Shown here piece after piece: positions 1 through 9,194 of a stretch of 54,468 nucleotides of DNA; the stretch's first letter is position 1; each line of letters begins with the position of its first letter. The stretch comes from Candidatus Eiseniibacteriota bacterium (GTDB taxonomy: Bacteria > Joyebacterota > Joyebacteria > Joyebacterales > Joyebacteraceae). The stretch lies in assembly GCA_030595835.1 (NCBI GenBank), contig JAUVLG010000008.1, positions 1 through 54,468 of the forward strand, in the 5' to 3' direction. The notes beneath the pieces are model-generated. The model was not told the origin of the DNA and ran no database searches. It saw only the letters and a list, made by a program, of their open reading frames with translations. Position numbers and translations under genes: made by a program.

Positions 1-1
1 C

Positions 2-832
2 GGCTGGCTGGGGCTGGGCCATCCGAACACGTTCGCCGCGCTGCTTCTGATGACGATGCCCATCTGGTTCTTCGCCGTCAGTCACCTGAGGCATGGAATC
101 CGCCGGCTCGTGGCGGAGGTCGCCGTCATCAACGGCTTCCTTGGGATTCTCTTCACGTACTCGCGCGCCGCCTGGGTCGGCTCCATGCTGGGCGTCGGCC
201 TCGTGGGCCTCGCCGACAGGAAGTCGCTGCGACGGATCTTCCTGTTCAGCATTATCTTCGTCATCGCCGCACAGACGCTGATTCTCTTCACCACCGACAT
301 GAACCTGGTCGAGGTCATCGCGAACCGCATCAAGCAGCTCGAGAGCTCGGACTTCTCGTCGCGGCCCCTCATCTTCGCATCAGCGATCGAGGTTGTCAAA
401 GCCCATCCCTGGCTGGGAGTGGGTCTGGGCGCGTTCAAGGCACACGCCCCGGCGACAGGGTTGGGTTGGGTGGCGTCGCACGCGCACAACGCCTATCTCG
501 CGTACGCCGCGGAGGCGGGCATCCCCGCCGCGGTCGTGTTTGTGACTCTGCTGGTGCGCATTCTGGCGATGTCCGTTCGGAACCTGAGGGCCATCGGACG
601 GCTGCCGGGGTATGGTTTCATCGCGCTGGGCTCGTGCGGTGCGCTCATCGGCCTGACCGCCCAAGCGATGGTCGAGCAGGTCTTCTATCACCGGATGCTG
701 GGATTCGGCTTCTACGCCCTCGTGGCGATAGTCGTCGCGCTCGACCGGATGATCAAGCAGGGGCAGTTCGACGAGATTATGGTCTCCGAACCGGGAACGC
801 GCGCAGCGCGTAGCGCCTGGATCGAGTCCTGA
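2..832 (+). CDS. O-antigen ligase / polymerase family membrane protein (3' part only)
   Basis: The reading frame is already open at base 2 and gives 276 residues, so this is the C-terminal part of a longer polytopic membrane protein. It shows alternating hydrophobic helices and the family's landmarks: TYSRAAWVG in the first third, HPWLGVGLGAF, and SHAHNAYL followed by AEAG in the large periplasmic loop. Members of the Wzy/WaaL family join or polymerise lipid-linked glycans at the periplasmic face of the inner membrane. It is followed after 7 bases by a glycosyltransferase, which supports a role in making surface polysaccharide. Whether it is a ligase or a polymerase cannot be told from sequence. 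Confidence 0.85.
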   Translation, partial: GWLGLGHPNTFAALLLMTMPIWFFAVSHLRHGIRRLVAEVAVINGFLGILFTYSRAAWVGSMLGVGLVGLADRKSLRRIFLFSIIFVIAAQTLILFTTDMNLVEVIANRIKQLESSDFSSRPLIFASAIEVVKAHPWLGVGLGAFKAHAPATGLGWVASHAHNAYLAYAAEAGIPAAVVFVTLLVRILAMSVRNLRAIGRLPGYGFIALGSCGALIGLTAQAMVEQVFYHRMLGFGFYALVAIVVALDRMIKQGQFDEIMVSEPGTRAARSAWIES

Positions 833-839
833 TGGGAGC

Positions 840-2000
840 GTGTCATTGGGCCGTCTGCCGGATACGATAGCGTTCTTCACGGACGCCAGGGCGTGGGGAG
901 GGGCGGAGGTGTACCTGATGCAGCTCCTGGCCGGCGTCCGCGCGGCGGGGCTCGAGCCCCGGGTCTTCTGTGCCGACAGGCCGGATGCGCACGCGTGGAT
1001 CGAGGAACTCACACGGCGGGGTTACTCCGTCGAGCGATATCGCCCGACCAAGGAGTTCAACCCCCTCGGGTACCTCATCGCGCGCAGGCTCCTGAGAGGC
1101 TTCGAGCTCGTGCACATCAACAAGACCCACCCGAGGGACTCACTCCCGGCGATCGTCGCGGCCAGATGGAGCGGGGCGAGGGGCGTCGTGGCGACGGAGC
1201 ACCTGGCACTGGCGCCTGATTCCCATTACCCGATGGGCCGTCGGATGATCACGTTTCTCGTGCGGTGCACCAACAGGTTGCTGGACAGGACCATCGCGGT
1301 GTCGGAACTGAGCCGCGACATGCTCATTGAGAAGTACCGCATTCCGCCCGACAGGATCGTAGCCATTAGAAACGGCATCGACATCGCGAGGTTTGACGAT
1401 GACGTGGACGGAGACGCTGTCCGCGCCGAACTCGGGCTCGCGCCCAACGACAGAGTGGCGATTCTCATAGGACGCTTCGCGGCGCGCAAGGGCCACAACT
1501 ATGCAATGAGAGCTGTGAGGCTGGCGTCCGCGCGTGTTCCGGATCTCAGGATGATCTTCGCCGGGGACGGAGAACTGGAGAGCGAACTCCGGGCGGAGGC
1601 GGCGGAGCTGGGGGTTTCTGACCGCGTGCTCTTTGTCGGTTTCCGCCGCGACATACCGCGGCTTCTGGCTGCCTCGGACCTGCTGCTGCTGCCGTCGGAG
1701 GATGAGTGCCTGCCGTTTGTCATCCTCGAGGCGATGTCGTCGCGGCTTCCGGTCATAGCCACGGACGTCGGTGGGATCAGTGAGGCCGTCGATGATGGCA
1801 GGACGGGCATTCTGGTGAGGCCACGGGACGCAGAGGGTCTCGCCGATGCCATGGTCGAGGTGCTGGGGGACCGGGACCGAGCCCGTGCCATGGGCCTCGA
1901 GGGCAGGCGGAAGGTGGAGGCGGAGTTCAGTCTCGAGGCCTGTTCCGCCGCGGTGTTCGACGTCTATGACGAACTGCTCACGAGGAAAGGCCGGACGTAA
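840..2000 (+). CDS. GT4-family glycosyltransferase
   Basis: A 386-residue GT-B fold enzyme expected to transfer a sugar from a nucleotide donor to a growing lipid-linked glycan at the cytoplasmic membrane. The N-terminal acceptor domain covers about residues 1-185; the donor domain begins near ILIGRFAARKGH. The EX7E donor-binding motif is present in the stretch ECLPFVILE, followed by a VGGISEAV loop. The start is a GTG with GGGAG just upstream. It sits between the O-antigen ligase and a second GT4 gene with only 2 bases to the latter, so all three are probably co-transcribed. The sugar and linkage cannot be predicted. Confidence 0.88.
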   Translation: MSLGRLPDTIAFFTDARAWGGAEVYLMQLLAGVRAAGLEPRVFCADRPDAHAWIEELTRRGYSVERYRPTKEFNPLGYLIARRLLRGFELVHINKTHPRDSLPAIVAARWSGARGVVATEHLALAPDSHYPMGRRMITFLVRCTNRLLDRTIAVSELSRDMLIEKYRIPPDRIVAIRNGIDIARFDDDVDGDAVRAELGLAPNDRVAILIGRFAARKGHNYAMRAVRLASARVPDLRMIFAGDGELESELRAEAAELGVSDRVLFVGFRRDIPRLLAASDLLLLPSEDECLPFVILEAMSSRLPVIATDVGGISEAVDDGRTGILVRPRDAEGLADAMVEVLGDRDRARAMGLEGRRKVEAEFSLEACSAAVFDVYDELLTRKGRT

Positions 2001-2014
2001 AGATGGAGCGCAGC

Positions 2015-3244
2015 GTGAAGATCCTCTGCATCAATCAGTTCTTCTACCCGGACAGCTTCGGTGGCGTGGAGCGTGTGGCGTACGAGACCATGCGCCGGCT
2101 CGCGATGCGGGGGCACGAGATCCATCTGGTTGGCCAGAGAACGAAGCCCGACACTCCGGACGTGGAGGATCTCTTCGGTCTGACGGTGCACCGATACGGG
2201 CGCGCGGACAGCCGCCGGTACTTCGGAGGACGGACGCGCGACGCGCTCCACCGTTCCGGTCGCGTGATGTCACGTCTGCTCGACTCTACCTCGTTCGACA
2301 TCGTCATGCCGCATCACTACTTCCCCTACTACGCGTACCTCAGGCTGCCCAGAGCGAAGGTAACGCCCGAGCTCATGACGTTCCACGCTTCGTTCTGGCA
2401 GGAGCTGAAGCTGGAGGGCGCCGAGCGGTCGATTGGCAAGCCGCTGGAGTCGCTGTTGTTCGGGCGGCTGGCCAGGCGCACTGAGACGTCCTGCCTCAAG
2501 CGCGCCGACCGCGTTGTTGTCCTGAGTGACTTCTCGAGGGAACAGCTGGTCAGCTACTACCCTTTCGCCAGGGAGAAGGTCATCAAGATTCCGGGCGGTG
2601 TCGACCTCGAGAAGTTCCACCCTGCGCCGGACCGCGCGGCGGTCAGGCGGTCTCTCGGTCTGCGGCCGGAGGGTCCGATGCTTTTCACGGCGCGACGCCT
2701 CGTGCCGCGGATGGGCGTGGAAAATCTGCTGATGGCGCTGGCGGGCGTGAGGTCGTCGTTCCCGGAGGTCCTTCTCGTCATCGCAGGTCGCGGTAGGATG
2801 GAGGGTGAGCTCCAGCGACTCGTGGCGGCGGAGGAGCTCGCCGACAACGTGAAGTTCGTGGGATTCGTGGACGACAGCGACTTGGTCAGCTACTACCAGG
2901 CGGCCGACTTGTTCGTGCTCCCTTCGCTGGCGTTCGAGGGGTTCGGGATGGTTACGCTGGAGGCGCTCGCGTGCGGCACCCCTGCCGTGGGCACGCCGAT
3001 CGGTGCTACGCCGGAGATTCTGGAACGGCTCGCTCCCCAGCTTCTGCTGGCGGGAACGGAGCCGCACGCGATACGCCGAGGGATCACGGCGATGTTGGAG
3101 TGGCTCTCGGACGCCGACGCCGTCGGGCGATTGAGGGCACTCTGTAGGAGCTACGTCGAAGCGCGCTACGGATGGAACCACGCCGTCGACGCCCTGGAGG
3201 CGACGATGGACGAACTACTTGCGGAGGGCGGGAGGCATGGGTAA
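2015..3244 (+). CDS. GT4-family glycosyltransferase
   Basis: Retaining GT-B glycosyltransferase, about 409 residues. The N-terminus (VKILCINQFFYPDSFGGVE) is typical of polysaccharide GT4 enzymes. The donor domain carries FTARRLVPRMGVENL and the EX7E motif in EGFGMVTLE. I chose GTG 2015 because GGAG at 2005-2008 lies 6 bases upstream; an ATG at 2003 would add four residues but has no convincing ribosome binding site. The usual glycine-rich phrase is R-M-G-V rather than the common K-G, a small deviation. The gene overlaps the next by 8 bases, indicating tight coupling in the polysaccharide operon. Confidence 0.85.
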   Translation: MKILCINQFFYPDSFGGVERVAYETMRRLAMRGHEIHLVGQRTKPDTPDVEDLFGLTVHRYGRADSRRYFGGRTRDALHRSGRVMSRLLDSTSFDIVMPHHYFPYYAYLRLPRAKVTPELMTFHASFWQELKLEGAERSIGKPLESLLFGRLARRTETSCLKRADRVVVLSDFSREQLVSYYPFAREKVIKIPGGVDLEKFHPAPDRAAVRRSLGLRPEGPMLFTARRLVPRMGVENLLMALAGVRSSFPEVLLVIAGRGRMEGELQRLVAAEELADNVKFVGFVDDSDLVSYYQAADLFVLPSLAFEGFGMVTLEALACGTPAVGTPIGATPEILERLAPQLLLAGTEPHAIRRGITAMLEWLSDADAVGRLRALCRSYVEARYGWNHAVDALEATMDELLAEGGRHG

Positions 3245-5588
3245 CCCGGCGGAGCCCGCGTGGAAGGTGCGCAGACTGCTCGCGATGAGCCCCGCCGAGG
3301 TGGGGCTTCGCGTCGTGAGGGGGATCGTTAACAGGACGCACCGCTCGCGTACGCCGCAAGCTCAGAGGGAGCTACTCTCCGCGGAATCGGTGCTGGCCAG
3401 TCCGGTCGCGGCGTCAGACGTCTGCGCGTGGCTCGAGCGTGAGCTGGACGGCGGCCGCGGCAGACTGCTCGCCGGCGCGCGGGACGTCGCGGCGCTTACG
3501 TCTGCACTCAGCAATCTAGGGGTGGGACCGGAGTCGACCGTCGAGGCTGCCGAGTCAGTGCTCGAGGGACACGTCCCGGCCTTCGGATGGTCCACGATCG
3601 ATATCGGTGAGGCTCCCGACTGGCTGAGAGACCCCGTCTCGGGCGGCAGGTGGCCCCTGGAGTTCTGGGCGGACGTGGCGTTCCGCGAGACCGGGGGGCT
3701 CGCGGACCCGCGATACGTCTGGGAGGTGAATCGTCATCATCATCTTGTTACTCTGGCCAGAGGCCATGTTCTGTCCGGCGAGGTGCGCTTCGCGGAGCGT
3801 GTCTGGAGAGATATCGTCTCGTGGATCGAGGCAAACCCGCCGCTATTCGGTATCAACTGGTCCAGTCCGCTTGAGATTGCGATTCGCCTGATGTCGTGGG
3901 CCATGGCGCTCGATCTGATCGGCGCCGAAGGGGCTGAAGGTGGCGACGCCGCTCTTGTCGCGGCAAGCGTTTCGTTGCAGGTGGGCCATCTGTCTGATAA
4001 CCTATCAGTTTACGCCTCTTCTCGGAACAACCACCTGATCGGCGAGGCGGTGGGGCTCCTTGTCACGGGGGCCAAGTTCCCGTTCCTCCGCCGCGCTGAT
4101 CGGCTGTCACGAGCTGGCAGAAGGGTGCTGGAGCGAGAGCTGATCGCACAGGTGAGCACGGATGGCGTGACACGTGAGCAGGCGTTCCAGTACCAGTCGT
4201 TTGTTCTGGAGTTTGCCCTGCTCGGCATGGCCGCGGGCGCGTCTATGGGCACGTCACTTGCTCCGAACTGTGTAGGGCGAATCGGACGGATGTCCCGGTT
4301 CCTGAGCAAGGTCTCAGGAATCGGTGGTGTTCCGCCCTGCGTCGGCGACGGCGACGGGGGGAGGGCGTTGGGGCTCTCCGACAACGCGGGCCGTCAGGCG
4401 GCGGAGGTTGTTGTCGCCGGGGCACTGGCGGCGGGCGGGATGCCCACCGGCTCCTTCGCCGCGGCCGATCTCACGCCGGCGCTGTGGCTCTTTGGTCCGG
4501 ACGCGATCGATGATCTGGCCGGCCGTTGTGCCGAGGGGCGTGAGCCGATCGAGGAAGAGACGGCGTCCTGTTTCTTCGCGGAGGGCGGCTACTTCGTGCC
4601 CTCGTCGGAGAAGCAGCACGGTGTCATCGACTGCGGACCGCTCGGCTACCTGTCAATAGCCGCGCACGGTCACGCCGATTGTCTGTCGCTGTGTGTGTCA
4701 CATCGCGGGCGACGGGTCCTGGTGGACCCCGGGACGTTCTGCTACCACCGCGACGCACTCTGGCGCGACCATTTCAGGAGCACGCTCGCTCACAACACGG
4801 TGAGCGTCGACGGTCGGAGCCAGTCGACGATGCTCGGGCCGTTCATGTGGGGCAGGAGAGCGCGCGCCGAGCAGATCGCGTGGGCGACGACACGGAGGTT
4901 CGACTACTTCGAGGGCGCCCATGACGGGTACGCCGGTGCAGGTGGTGTGCGGCACAGAAGGTCCGTCCTCTTCGGCAAGCGGGGCTATTGGCTGATAGTA
5001 GACCATCTGGAGGGGGAGGGACGCCACCGGATCGACGCGACGTTCCAGCTGGACCGGGGGTTCTCCCGCAGAGCGGGGAGTGGATTGGTTTTCGCCTCGG
5101 ACGACGGGGCGGCCGTGGAGTTTCGGACCTGGCTCCCGGGCGGCATGTCCACAGAGATCTTCGAGGGCGCCGACGCGCCCCCGCGCGGGTGGGTTTCCGA
5201 TGGTTTCGGGCGGAAGGACGCGGCGCCGGCTGTGGTGGTGGGAGGCGTGGTAGAGCTGCCGGTGACCCTTCTGACGGCGGTGATCCCGTTTGACGGGAAG
5301 AACGCCGTCGATGTCGACTGTCTGACGAAAGAGTGGAGTGGGGGAGCGATCTTTGAGATCGTCTTCCCTGAGGGACGGGACAGAGTTTTGCTTGGTGCGT
5401 CCGGCGCAGCACTTCCGGACGAGCGTTTCTCGGGAACCCTCGGGTTCGTCACTGAGCGTGAGAGCGGCAGGGAGACCATGGGTCTCGATGTCATCGAATG
5501 GACGAAGGCGGGGTCTGACGTCATCCACGAGCCCGTCGCGAACATCCTGTTTGGCAGGGGAATGAGAGGAGCGCGACCCAGATGTTGA
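3237..5588 (+). CDS. Heparinase II/III-like protein (polysaccharide lyase family)
   Basis: A 783-residue protein with the two-part layout of heparinase II/III and alginate-lyase relatives. An N-terminal alpha/alpha toroid domain includes an RNNHLIGEAVGL helix and a KVSGIGGVPPCVGDGDGG stretch. The C-terminal beta-sandwich domain begins near HGVIDCGPLGYL and has AAHGHADCLSLC, VDPGTFCYH and STLAHNTVSVDG. These histidine-, tyrosine- and asparagine-containing motifs are the family's catalytic hallmarks. Such enzymes cleave uronic-acid polysaccharides by beta-elimination. No clear signal peptide is seen, as is common for members inside exopolysaccharide loci. ATG 3237 is preferred over an upstream in-frame TTG (3219) because it follows a GGAGG run. 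It overlaps both neighbours. Confidence 0.85.
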   Translation: MGNPAEPAWKVRRLLAMSPAEVGLRVVRGIVNRTHRSRTPQAQRELLSAESVLASPVAASDVCAWLERELDGGRGRLLAGARDVAALTSALSNLGVGPESTVEAAESVLEGHVPAFGWSTIDIGEAPDWLRDPVSGGRWPLEFWADVAFRETGGLADPRYVWEVNRHHHLVTLARGHVLSGEVRFAERVWRDIVSWIEANPPLFGINWSSPLEIAIRLMSWAMALDLIGAEGAEGGDAALVAASVSLQVGHLSDNLSVYASSRNNHLIGEAVGLLVTGAKFPFLRRADRLSRAGRRVLERELIAQVSTDGVTREQAFQYQSFVLEFALLGMAAGASMGTSLAPNCVGRIGRMSRFLSKVSGIGGVPPCVGDGDGGRALGLSDNAGRQAAEVVVAGALAAGGMPTGSFAAADLTPALWLFGPDAIDDLAGRCAEGREPIEEETASCFFAEGGYFVPSSEKQHGVIDCGPLGYLSIAAHGHADCLSLCVSHRGRRVLVDPGTFCYHRDALWRDHFRSTLAHNTVSVDGRSQSTMLGPFMWGRRARAEQIAWATTRRFDYFEGAHDGYAGAGGVRHRRSVLFGKRGYWLIVDHLEGEGRHRIDATFQLDRGFSRRAGSGLVFASDDGAAVEFRTWLPGGMSTEIFEGADAPPRGWVSDGFGRKDAAPAVVVGGVVELPVTLLTAVIPFDGKNAVDVDCLTKEWSGGAIFEIVFPEGRDRVLLGASGAALPDERFSGTLGFVTERESGRETMGLDVIEWTKAGSDVIHEPVANILFGRGMRGARPRC

Positions 5589-6910
5589 GAATCAGCGTGC
5601 TGGGCCTCGGATACGTCGGGTGTGTTTCTGCCGCCTGCTTCACGGAGCTTGGCCACGATGTGGTCGGTCTGGACGTCGATCCCAGGAAGGTCGAGCTCAT
5701 CAGGAACGGCACGAGTCCCATTGTTGAGCCCGGGCTGCCGGAGCTGGTGGCGAAGGGGGTGGACGGGGGGCGGCTGACGGTGACGGACGACTACGAGGCG
5801 GCCGTGATGGGCTCGGATGTGTCGCTCGTGTGTGTGGGGACGCCGTCGATGGAGTCGGGACATCCGAACCTCGCGTACACGAAGCGCGTCTGCGAGCAGC
5901 TGGCCCATGTCATCAGCCGGAAGGACGACTTCCACGTTGTCGTGTTCCGGAGCACGATCCCTCCGGGCACGGTGGAGACCAAACTCATTCCCATTCTGGA
6001 GAGCGAGTCCGGGAAGAAGGAGGGCGAGGGGTTCGGGGTGTGCTTCAATCCCGAGTTCCTGCGTGAGGCGTCAGCGATCCAGGACTTCTACCACCCGCCC
6101 AAGATCGTGATCGGTGAGCGCACGCCCGGCAGCCGCGCGGGCGACGTTCTGATTGAGCTGTACAGTACAATAGACGCGCCGACAGTCAGGACCCAGATCA
6201 GGGTCTCCGAGATGGTCAAGTACGCCGACAACTGCTTCCATGCTATCAAGGTCTGCTTCGCAAACGAGATCGGCAATCTGAGCAAGGCTCTCGGGATCTC
6301 CGACAGCCACCAGGTCATGGACATATTCTGCCTCGATACTCAGCTCAACCTGTCGCCCTACTACATGAAGCCGGGGTTTGCCTTCGGCGGATCCTGCCTT
6401 CCGAAGGACCTGCGTGCCATTGTGAGAATGAGCCAGGAGAACGGTGTGCCGTGTCCGGTCATCTCTGCGGCAGATCCTTCCAACCAGCTTCAGATCAAGC
6501 GCGCGATCGACTACATCAGGGACACGGGTAAGAAGAAGGTCGGGGTGCTAGGCATGAGCTTCAAAGCCGAGACGGACGATCTCAGAGAGAGTCCCATAGT
6601 GCAGGTCGTGAGCACGCTCATCGGGAAGGGCTACGAACTCTGCATCTACGACCGCAATATCAACTGGGAGGATCTGTTCGGCTCGAACCTGGGTTTCCTG
6701 GAACACGAGCTTCCGTATGCCCGGAGTCTCAAGGCCGACACCATAGATGAGTTGATCGAGAGGTCGGACGTCATAGTGGTTGCCAACGGCGCGGCCGAGT
6801 TCAGGGACGTTCCGTTGAAGATGCGTGAGGACCAGGTGCTGGTCGATCTCGTGCGCATCGTGGACGACCCGTCGGTGGCGCGCGGAGAGTACATCGGGAT
6901 CGCGTGGTAG
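5582..6910 (+). CDS. algD: GDP-mannose 6-dehydrogenase (AlgD-like nucleotide-sugar dehydrogenase)
   Basis: Oxidises the C6 hydroxyl of a nucleotide sugar to a carboxylate in two NAD-dependent steps. The 442 residues follow the AlgD pattern along their length: Rossmann motif GLGYVG near residue 8, SPIVEPGL near 45, VCVGTPS near 83, NPEFLRE near 156, catalytic Cys272 in FGGSCLPKD, and a C-terminal GIAW like the GICW end of AlgD. It resembles AlgD more than UDP-glucose dehydrogenases, and a ManC enzyme that makes GDP-mannose lies in the same locus, so GDP-mannuronate is the likely product. The start overlaps the heparinase-like gene by 7 bases. Substrate choice is an inference from similarity. 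Confidence 0.85.
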   Translation: MLRISVLGLGYVGCVSAACFTELGHDVVGLDVDPRKVELIRNGTSPIVEPGLPELVAKGVDGGRLTVTDDYEAAVMGSDVSLVCVGTPSMESGHPNLAYTKRVCEQLAHVISRKDDFHVVVFRSTIPPGTVETKLIPILESESGKKEGEGFGVCFNPEFLREASAIQDFYHPPKIVIGERTPGSRAGDVLIELYSTIDAPTVRTQIRVSEMVKYADNCFHAIKVCFANEIGNLSKALGISDSHQVMDIFCLDTQLNLSPYYMKPGFAFGGSCLPKDLRAIVRMSQENGVPCPVISAADPSNQLQIKRAIDYIRDTGKKKVGVLGMSFKAETDDLRESPIVQVVSTLIGKGYELCIYDRNINWEDLFGSNLGFLEHELPYARSLKADTIDELIERSDVIVVANGAAEFRDVPLKMREDQVLVDLVRIVDDPSVARGEYIGIAW

Positions 6911-6956
6911 GCGGGCCGTCGCCGCGGGCCAAACCTGTGTGGGGATGGAGCTGAAC

Positions 6957-8174
6957 GTGGGAAAGACGAATCGGATACTCATCATCGTAGAGAACCTCCC
7001 GGTCCCGTTTGACAGACGGGTCTGGATGGAGGCGACGACGCTCAAGGAGACCGGGTACGAGGTCAGCGTCATATGCCCTCAGGGGAAAGGTTACACGGAG
7101 CCGTATGAGGAACTCGACGGAATCCGCATCTACCGCTACCCGGCGCCTCCTCCGACCACGTCGAAGCTGTCATACGCGTGGGAGTTCCCCTACTGCTGGT
7201 TCCAGAGCCTGAAGTTTGCGATGAGGGCGTGGAAAGCGGGCGGCTTCGACGCGATACACGCCTGCAATCCCCCCGACACGTTTTTCCTCATCGGTTTTCT
7301 GTTCAAGCTGTTCCACCGGACGAAGTTCGTGTACGACCAGCACGACCTGTGTCCGGAGCTCTACCTCTCGCGCTTCGGAGGAAGCCGCTCCGTCTACTTC
7401 GGTCTTCTGAGGATGCTGGAGCGGGCGACCTACCGTACCGCCGACATGGTCATCTCGACGAACCTGTCCTACAAGGAGCACGCGGTAACGGTGGGCCGGT
7501 TTCCCGCGGAAGACATCTTCGTTGTTCGGAGCGGCCCGAAGGCGTCTCTTCTGACGCCGGTCGAGCCAGAGCCGGTCCTCAGGAAAGGGAAGAAATACCT
7601 GGTGTGCTATCTGGGAGTGATGGCGCCGCAGGACGGAGTCGACTATCTGCTCCGGGCCATTCGCCACGTCGTCGATGTCGTAAAGAGGAAGGACATCCAG
7701 TTCACGCTCATAGGTTCCGGTGACTCGTTCGGTGCCATCCAACAACTCCGGGGCGACCTGGGTCTCACCGACTGTGTCGAGCTGACGGGGAGGATATCCG
7801 ATGCGGACGTCGCGAGCTATCTGTCGACGGCGGATGTCTGCGTCTGTCCCGATCCCCTCAACCCTCTGAACGATGTGTCCACCATGAACAAGGTATTGGA
7901 GTACATGACCTTCGGGCGTGCCATGGTCTCCTTCGATCTGAAGGAGAGCCGCTTCTCCGCTCAGGACGGAGCTCTGTACGTCACACCGAACGACGAGATA
8001 GAGTTCGGCGAGAAAATAATACAGCTCCTGACCGACGAGGAGCTCAGGGAGAAGATCGGGCGCCGGAACAGGGAACGCATCGACCAGGAACTCTCGTGGG
8101 AGCACACCAGCAAGGAGCTTGTCAAGGCATACGGCTCCCTCCTCGGTGAACCCTCGGGGACGGAGGGGCGCTGA
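6957..8174 (+). CDS. GT4-family glycosyltransferase (WbuB-like)
   Basis: A GT-B glycosyltransferase of about 405 residues. It opens with ILIIVENLPVPFDRRVW, a signature of the WbuB-like branch that builds O-antigen or exopolysaccharide repeat units, and carries YDQHDLCPELY in the acceptor domain. The donor side has CYLGVMAPQDGVDYLL and a DVSTMNKVLEYM motif in place of the simple EX7E form. I place the start at GTG 6957, with GGAG at 6947-6950; ATG 6945 would add four residues. A longer in-frame extension overlaps algD and does not look like protein. The stop codon overlaps the ATG of the radical SAM gene. Confidence 0.88.
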   Translation: MGKTNRILIIVENLPVPFDRRVWMEATTLKETGYEVSVICPQGKGYTEPYEELDGIRIYRYPAPPPTTSKLSYAWEFPYCWFQSLKFAMRAWKAGGFDAIHACNPPDTFFLIGFLFKLFHRTKFVYDQHDLCPELYLSRFGGSRSVYFGLLRMLERATYRTADMVISTNLSYKEHAVTVGRFPAEDIFVVRSGPKASLLTPVEPEPVLRKGKKYLVCYLGVMAPQDGVDYLLRAIRHVVDVVKRKDIQFTLIGSGDSFGAIQQLRGDLGLTDCVELTGRISDADVASYLSTADVCVCPDPLNPLNDVSTMNKVLEYMTFGRAMVSFDLKESRFSAQDGALYVTPNDEIEFGEKIIQLLTDEELREKIGRRNRERIDQELSWEHTSKELVKAYGSLLGEPSGTEGR

Positions 8175-9157
8175 TGGCGGGTCCTGTTGGCTGCGTGGCT
8201 GCGGTTACCTACAGGTGCAACGCGCGTTGTACCGTGTGCGACATATGGAAGAACGAGTCCAGGGTTCAGGATGAGCTCGCGCCATCTGACTACGCCTGGC
8301 TTCCTCGGTCGCTCCGGTCGGTCAACGTCAGTGGTGGGGAGCCGTTCCTGCGCGACGACCTCGTTGAGATCGTCTCCGTGATCGGGCGGGCCTGCCCGCG
8401 TGCGCGGGTGGTCATTTCGACCAACGGTCTCAGTCCTTCCCGCATCGAGAGGATGATGGCGGAGATGAGTGACGTCGCCGTCAGGGTTTCGGTCGACGCG
8501 GTGGGAGAGAAGCACGACGAGATCCGCGGGATCGAGGGCAGCTTCGAGAAAGCCATCGACACGGTCGGAAGGCTGAAGGCACTCGGTATCTCCGACTTGG
8601 GGCTAGCGGCGACGTCGTCAGAGAAGAACCCGGGCGAGCTTCTTCGCGTGAAGAACCTCTCCGACGAGTTGGGCGTCAGCTTCATAGCCAGCGCGGCCCA
8701 CAGCTCGCCGATCTTCTTCGGCGAGCACGAGGACGACCGCCCCACGTCCGACGAGGCGGTGGATGAGATGGCTGAGATCATGCGTCACGAGCTCGCGTCG
8801 CGGAATCCGCGCGACTGGGCGAGGGCCTATTACATGCGGGGGCTCATCGACTACGTTCGTGGGAAGCCCCGCAGGCTGCCGTGCGGCGCCGGAGTCGACC
8901 ACTTCTTCCTCGACCCGTTCGGGGAAGTGTATCCGTGCAACATATCCGGCGTCAGGATGGGTAACATCAGGGACGGGAGCTTCGAGCAGATCAGAAGATC
9001 ATCCACGGGTGAGGTAGTCCCCGCGGTGGCGGGTTGCGAGGAGCAGTGCTGGATGGTCTGCACTGTGAGTCCTCCCATGAGGCGCCGGCCGTTTCGCCCG
9101 AGTGCGTGGATAGCCGGAGCCAAGCTCATGGGACTTGACACTTCGGTGGACCGATGA
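8174..9157 (+). CDS. Radical SAM / SPASM-domain protein
   Basis: A 327-residue radical SAM enzyme. The SAM-binding 4Fe-4S cluster motif CX3CX2C is Cys15, Cys19 and Cys22, and the GGEP motif is at 54-57. The C-terminal part has five further cysteines (237, 255, 288, 292, 296) arranged like a SPASM or twitch domain that binds auxiliary iron-sulfur clusters. SPASM enzymes usually modify peptides, sugars or cofactors by radical chemistry. ATG 8174 overlaps the previous stop codon (TGATG), so translation is coupled to a glycosyltransferase. This suggests a glycan-related reaction, but I see no direct evidence for its substrate. Confidence 0.85.
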   Translation: MAGPVGCVAAVTYRCNARCTVCDIWKNESRVQDELAPSDYAWLPRSLRSVNVSGGEPFLRDDLVEIVSVIGRACPRARVVISTNGLSPSRIERMMAEMSDVAVRVSVDAVGEKHDEIRGIEGSFEKAIDTVGRLKALGISDLGLAATSSEKNPGELLRVKNLSDELGVSFIASAAHSSPIFFGEHEDDRPTSDEAVDEMAEIMRHELASRNPRDWARAYYMRGLIDYVRGKPRRLPCGAGVDHFFLDPFGEVYPCNISGVRMGNIRDGSFEQIRRSSTGEVVPAVAGCEEQCWMVCTVSPPMRRRPFRPSAWIAGAKLMGLDTSVDR

Positions 9158-9194
9158 CAAGCTGTAGCATCCCTGAGGGGAGCCCGGGCGACGC

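Noticed and set aside
6825-6956. Upstream extension of the GT4 gene that overlaps algD
   Set aside because: The extension is Arg/Ser/Trp-rich and precedes the conserved N-terminus. GTG 6957 has a proper ribosome binding site.
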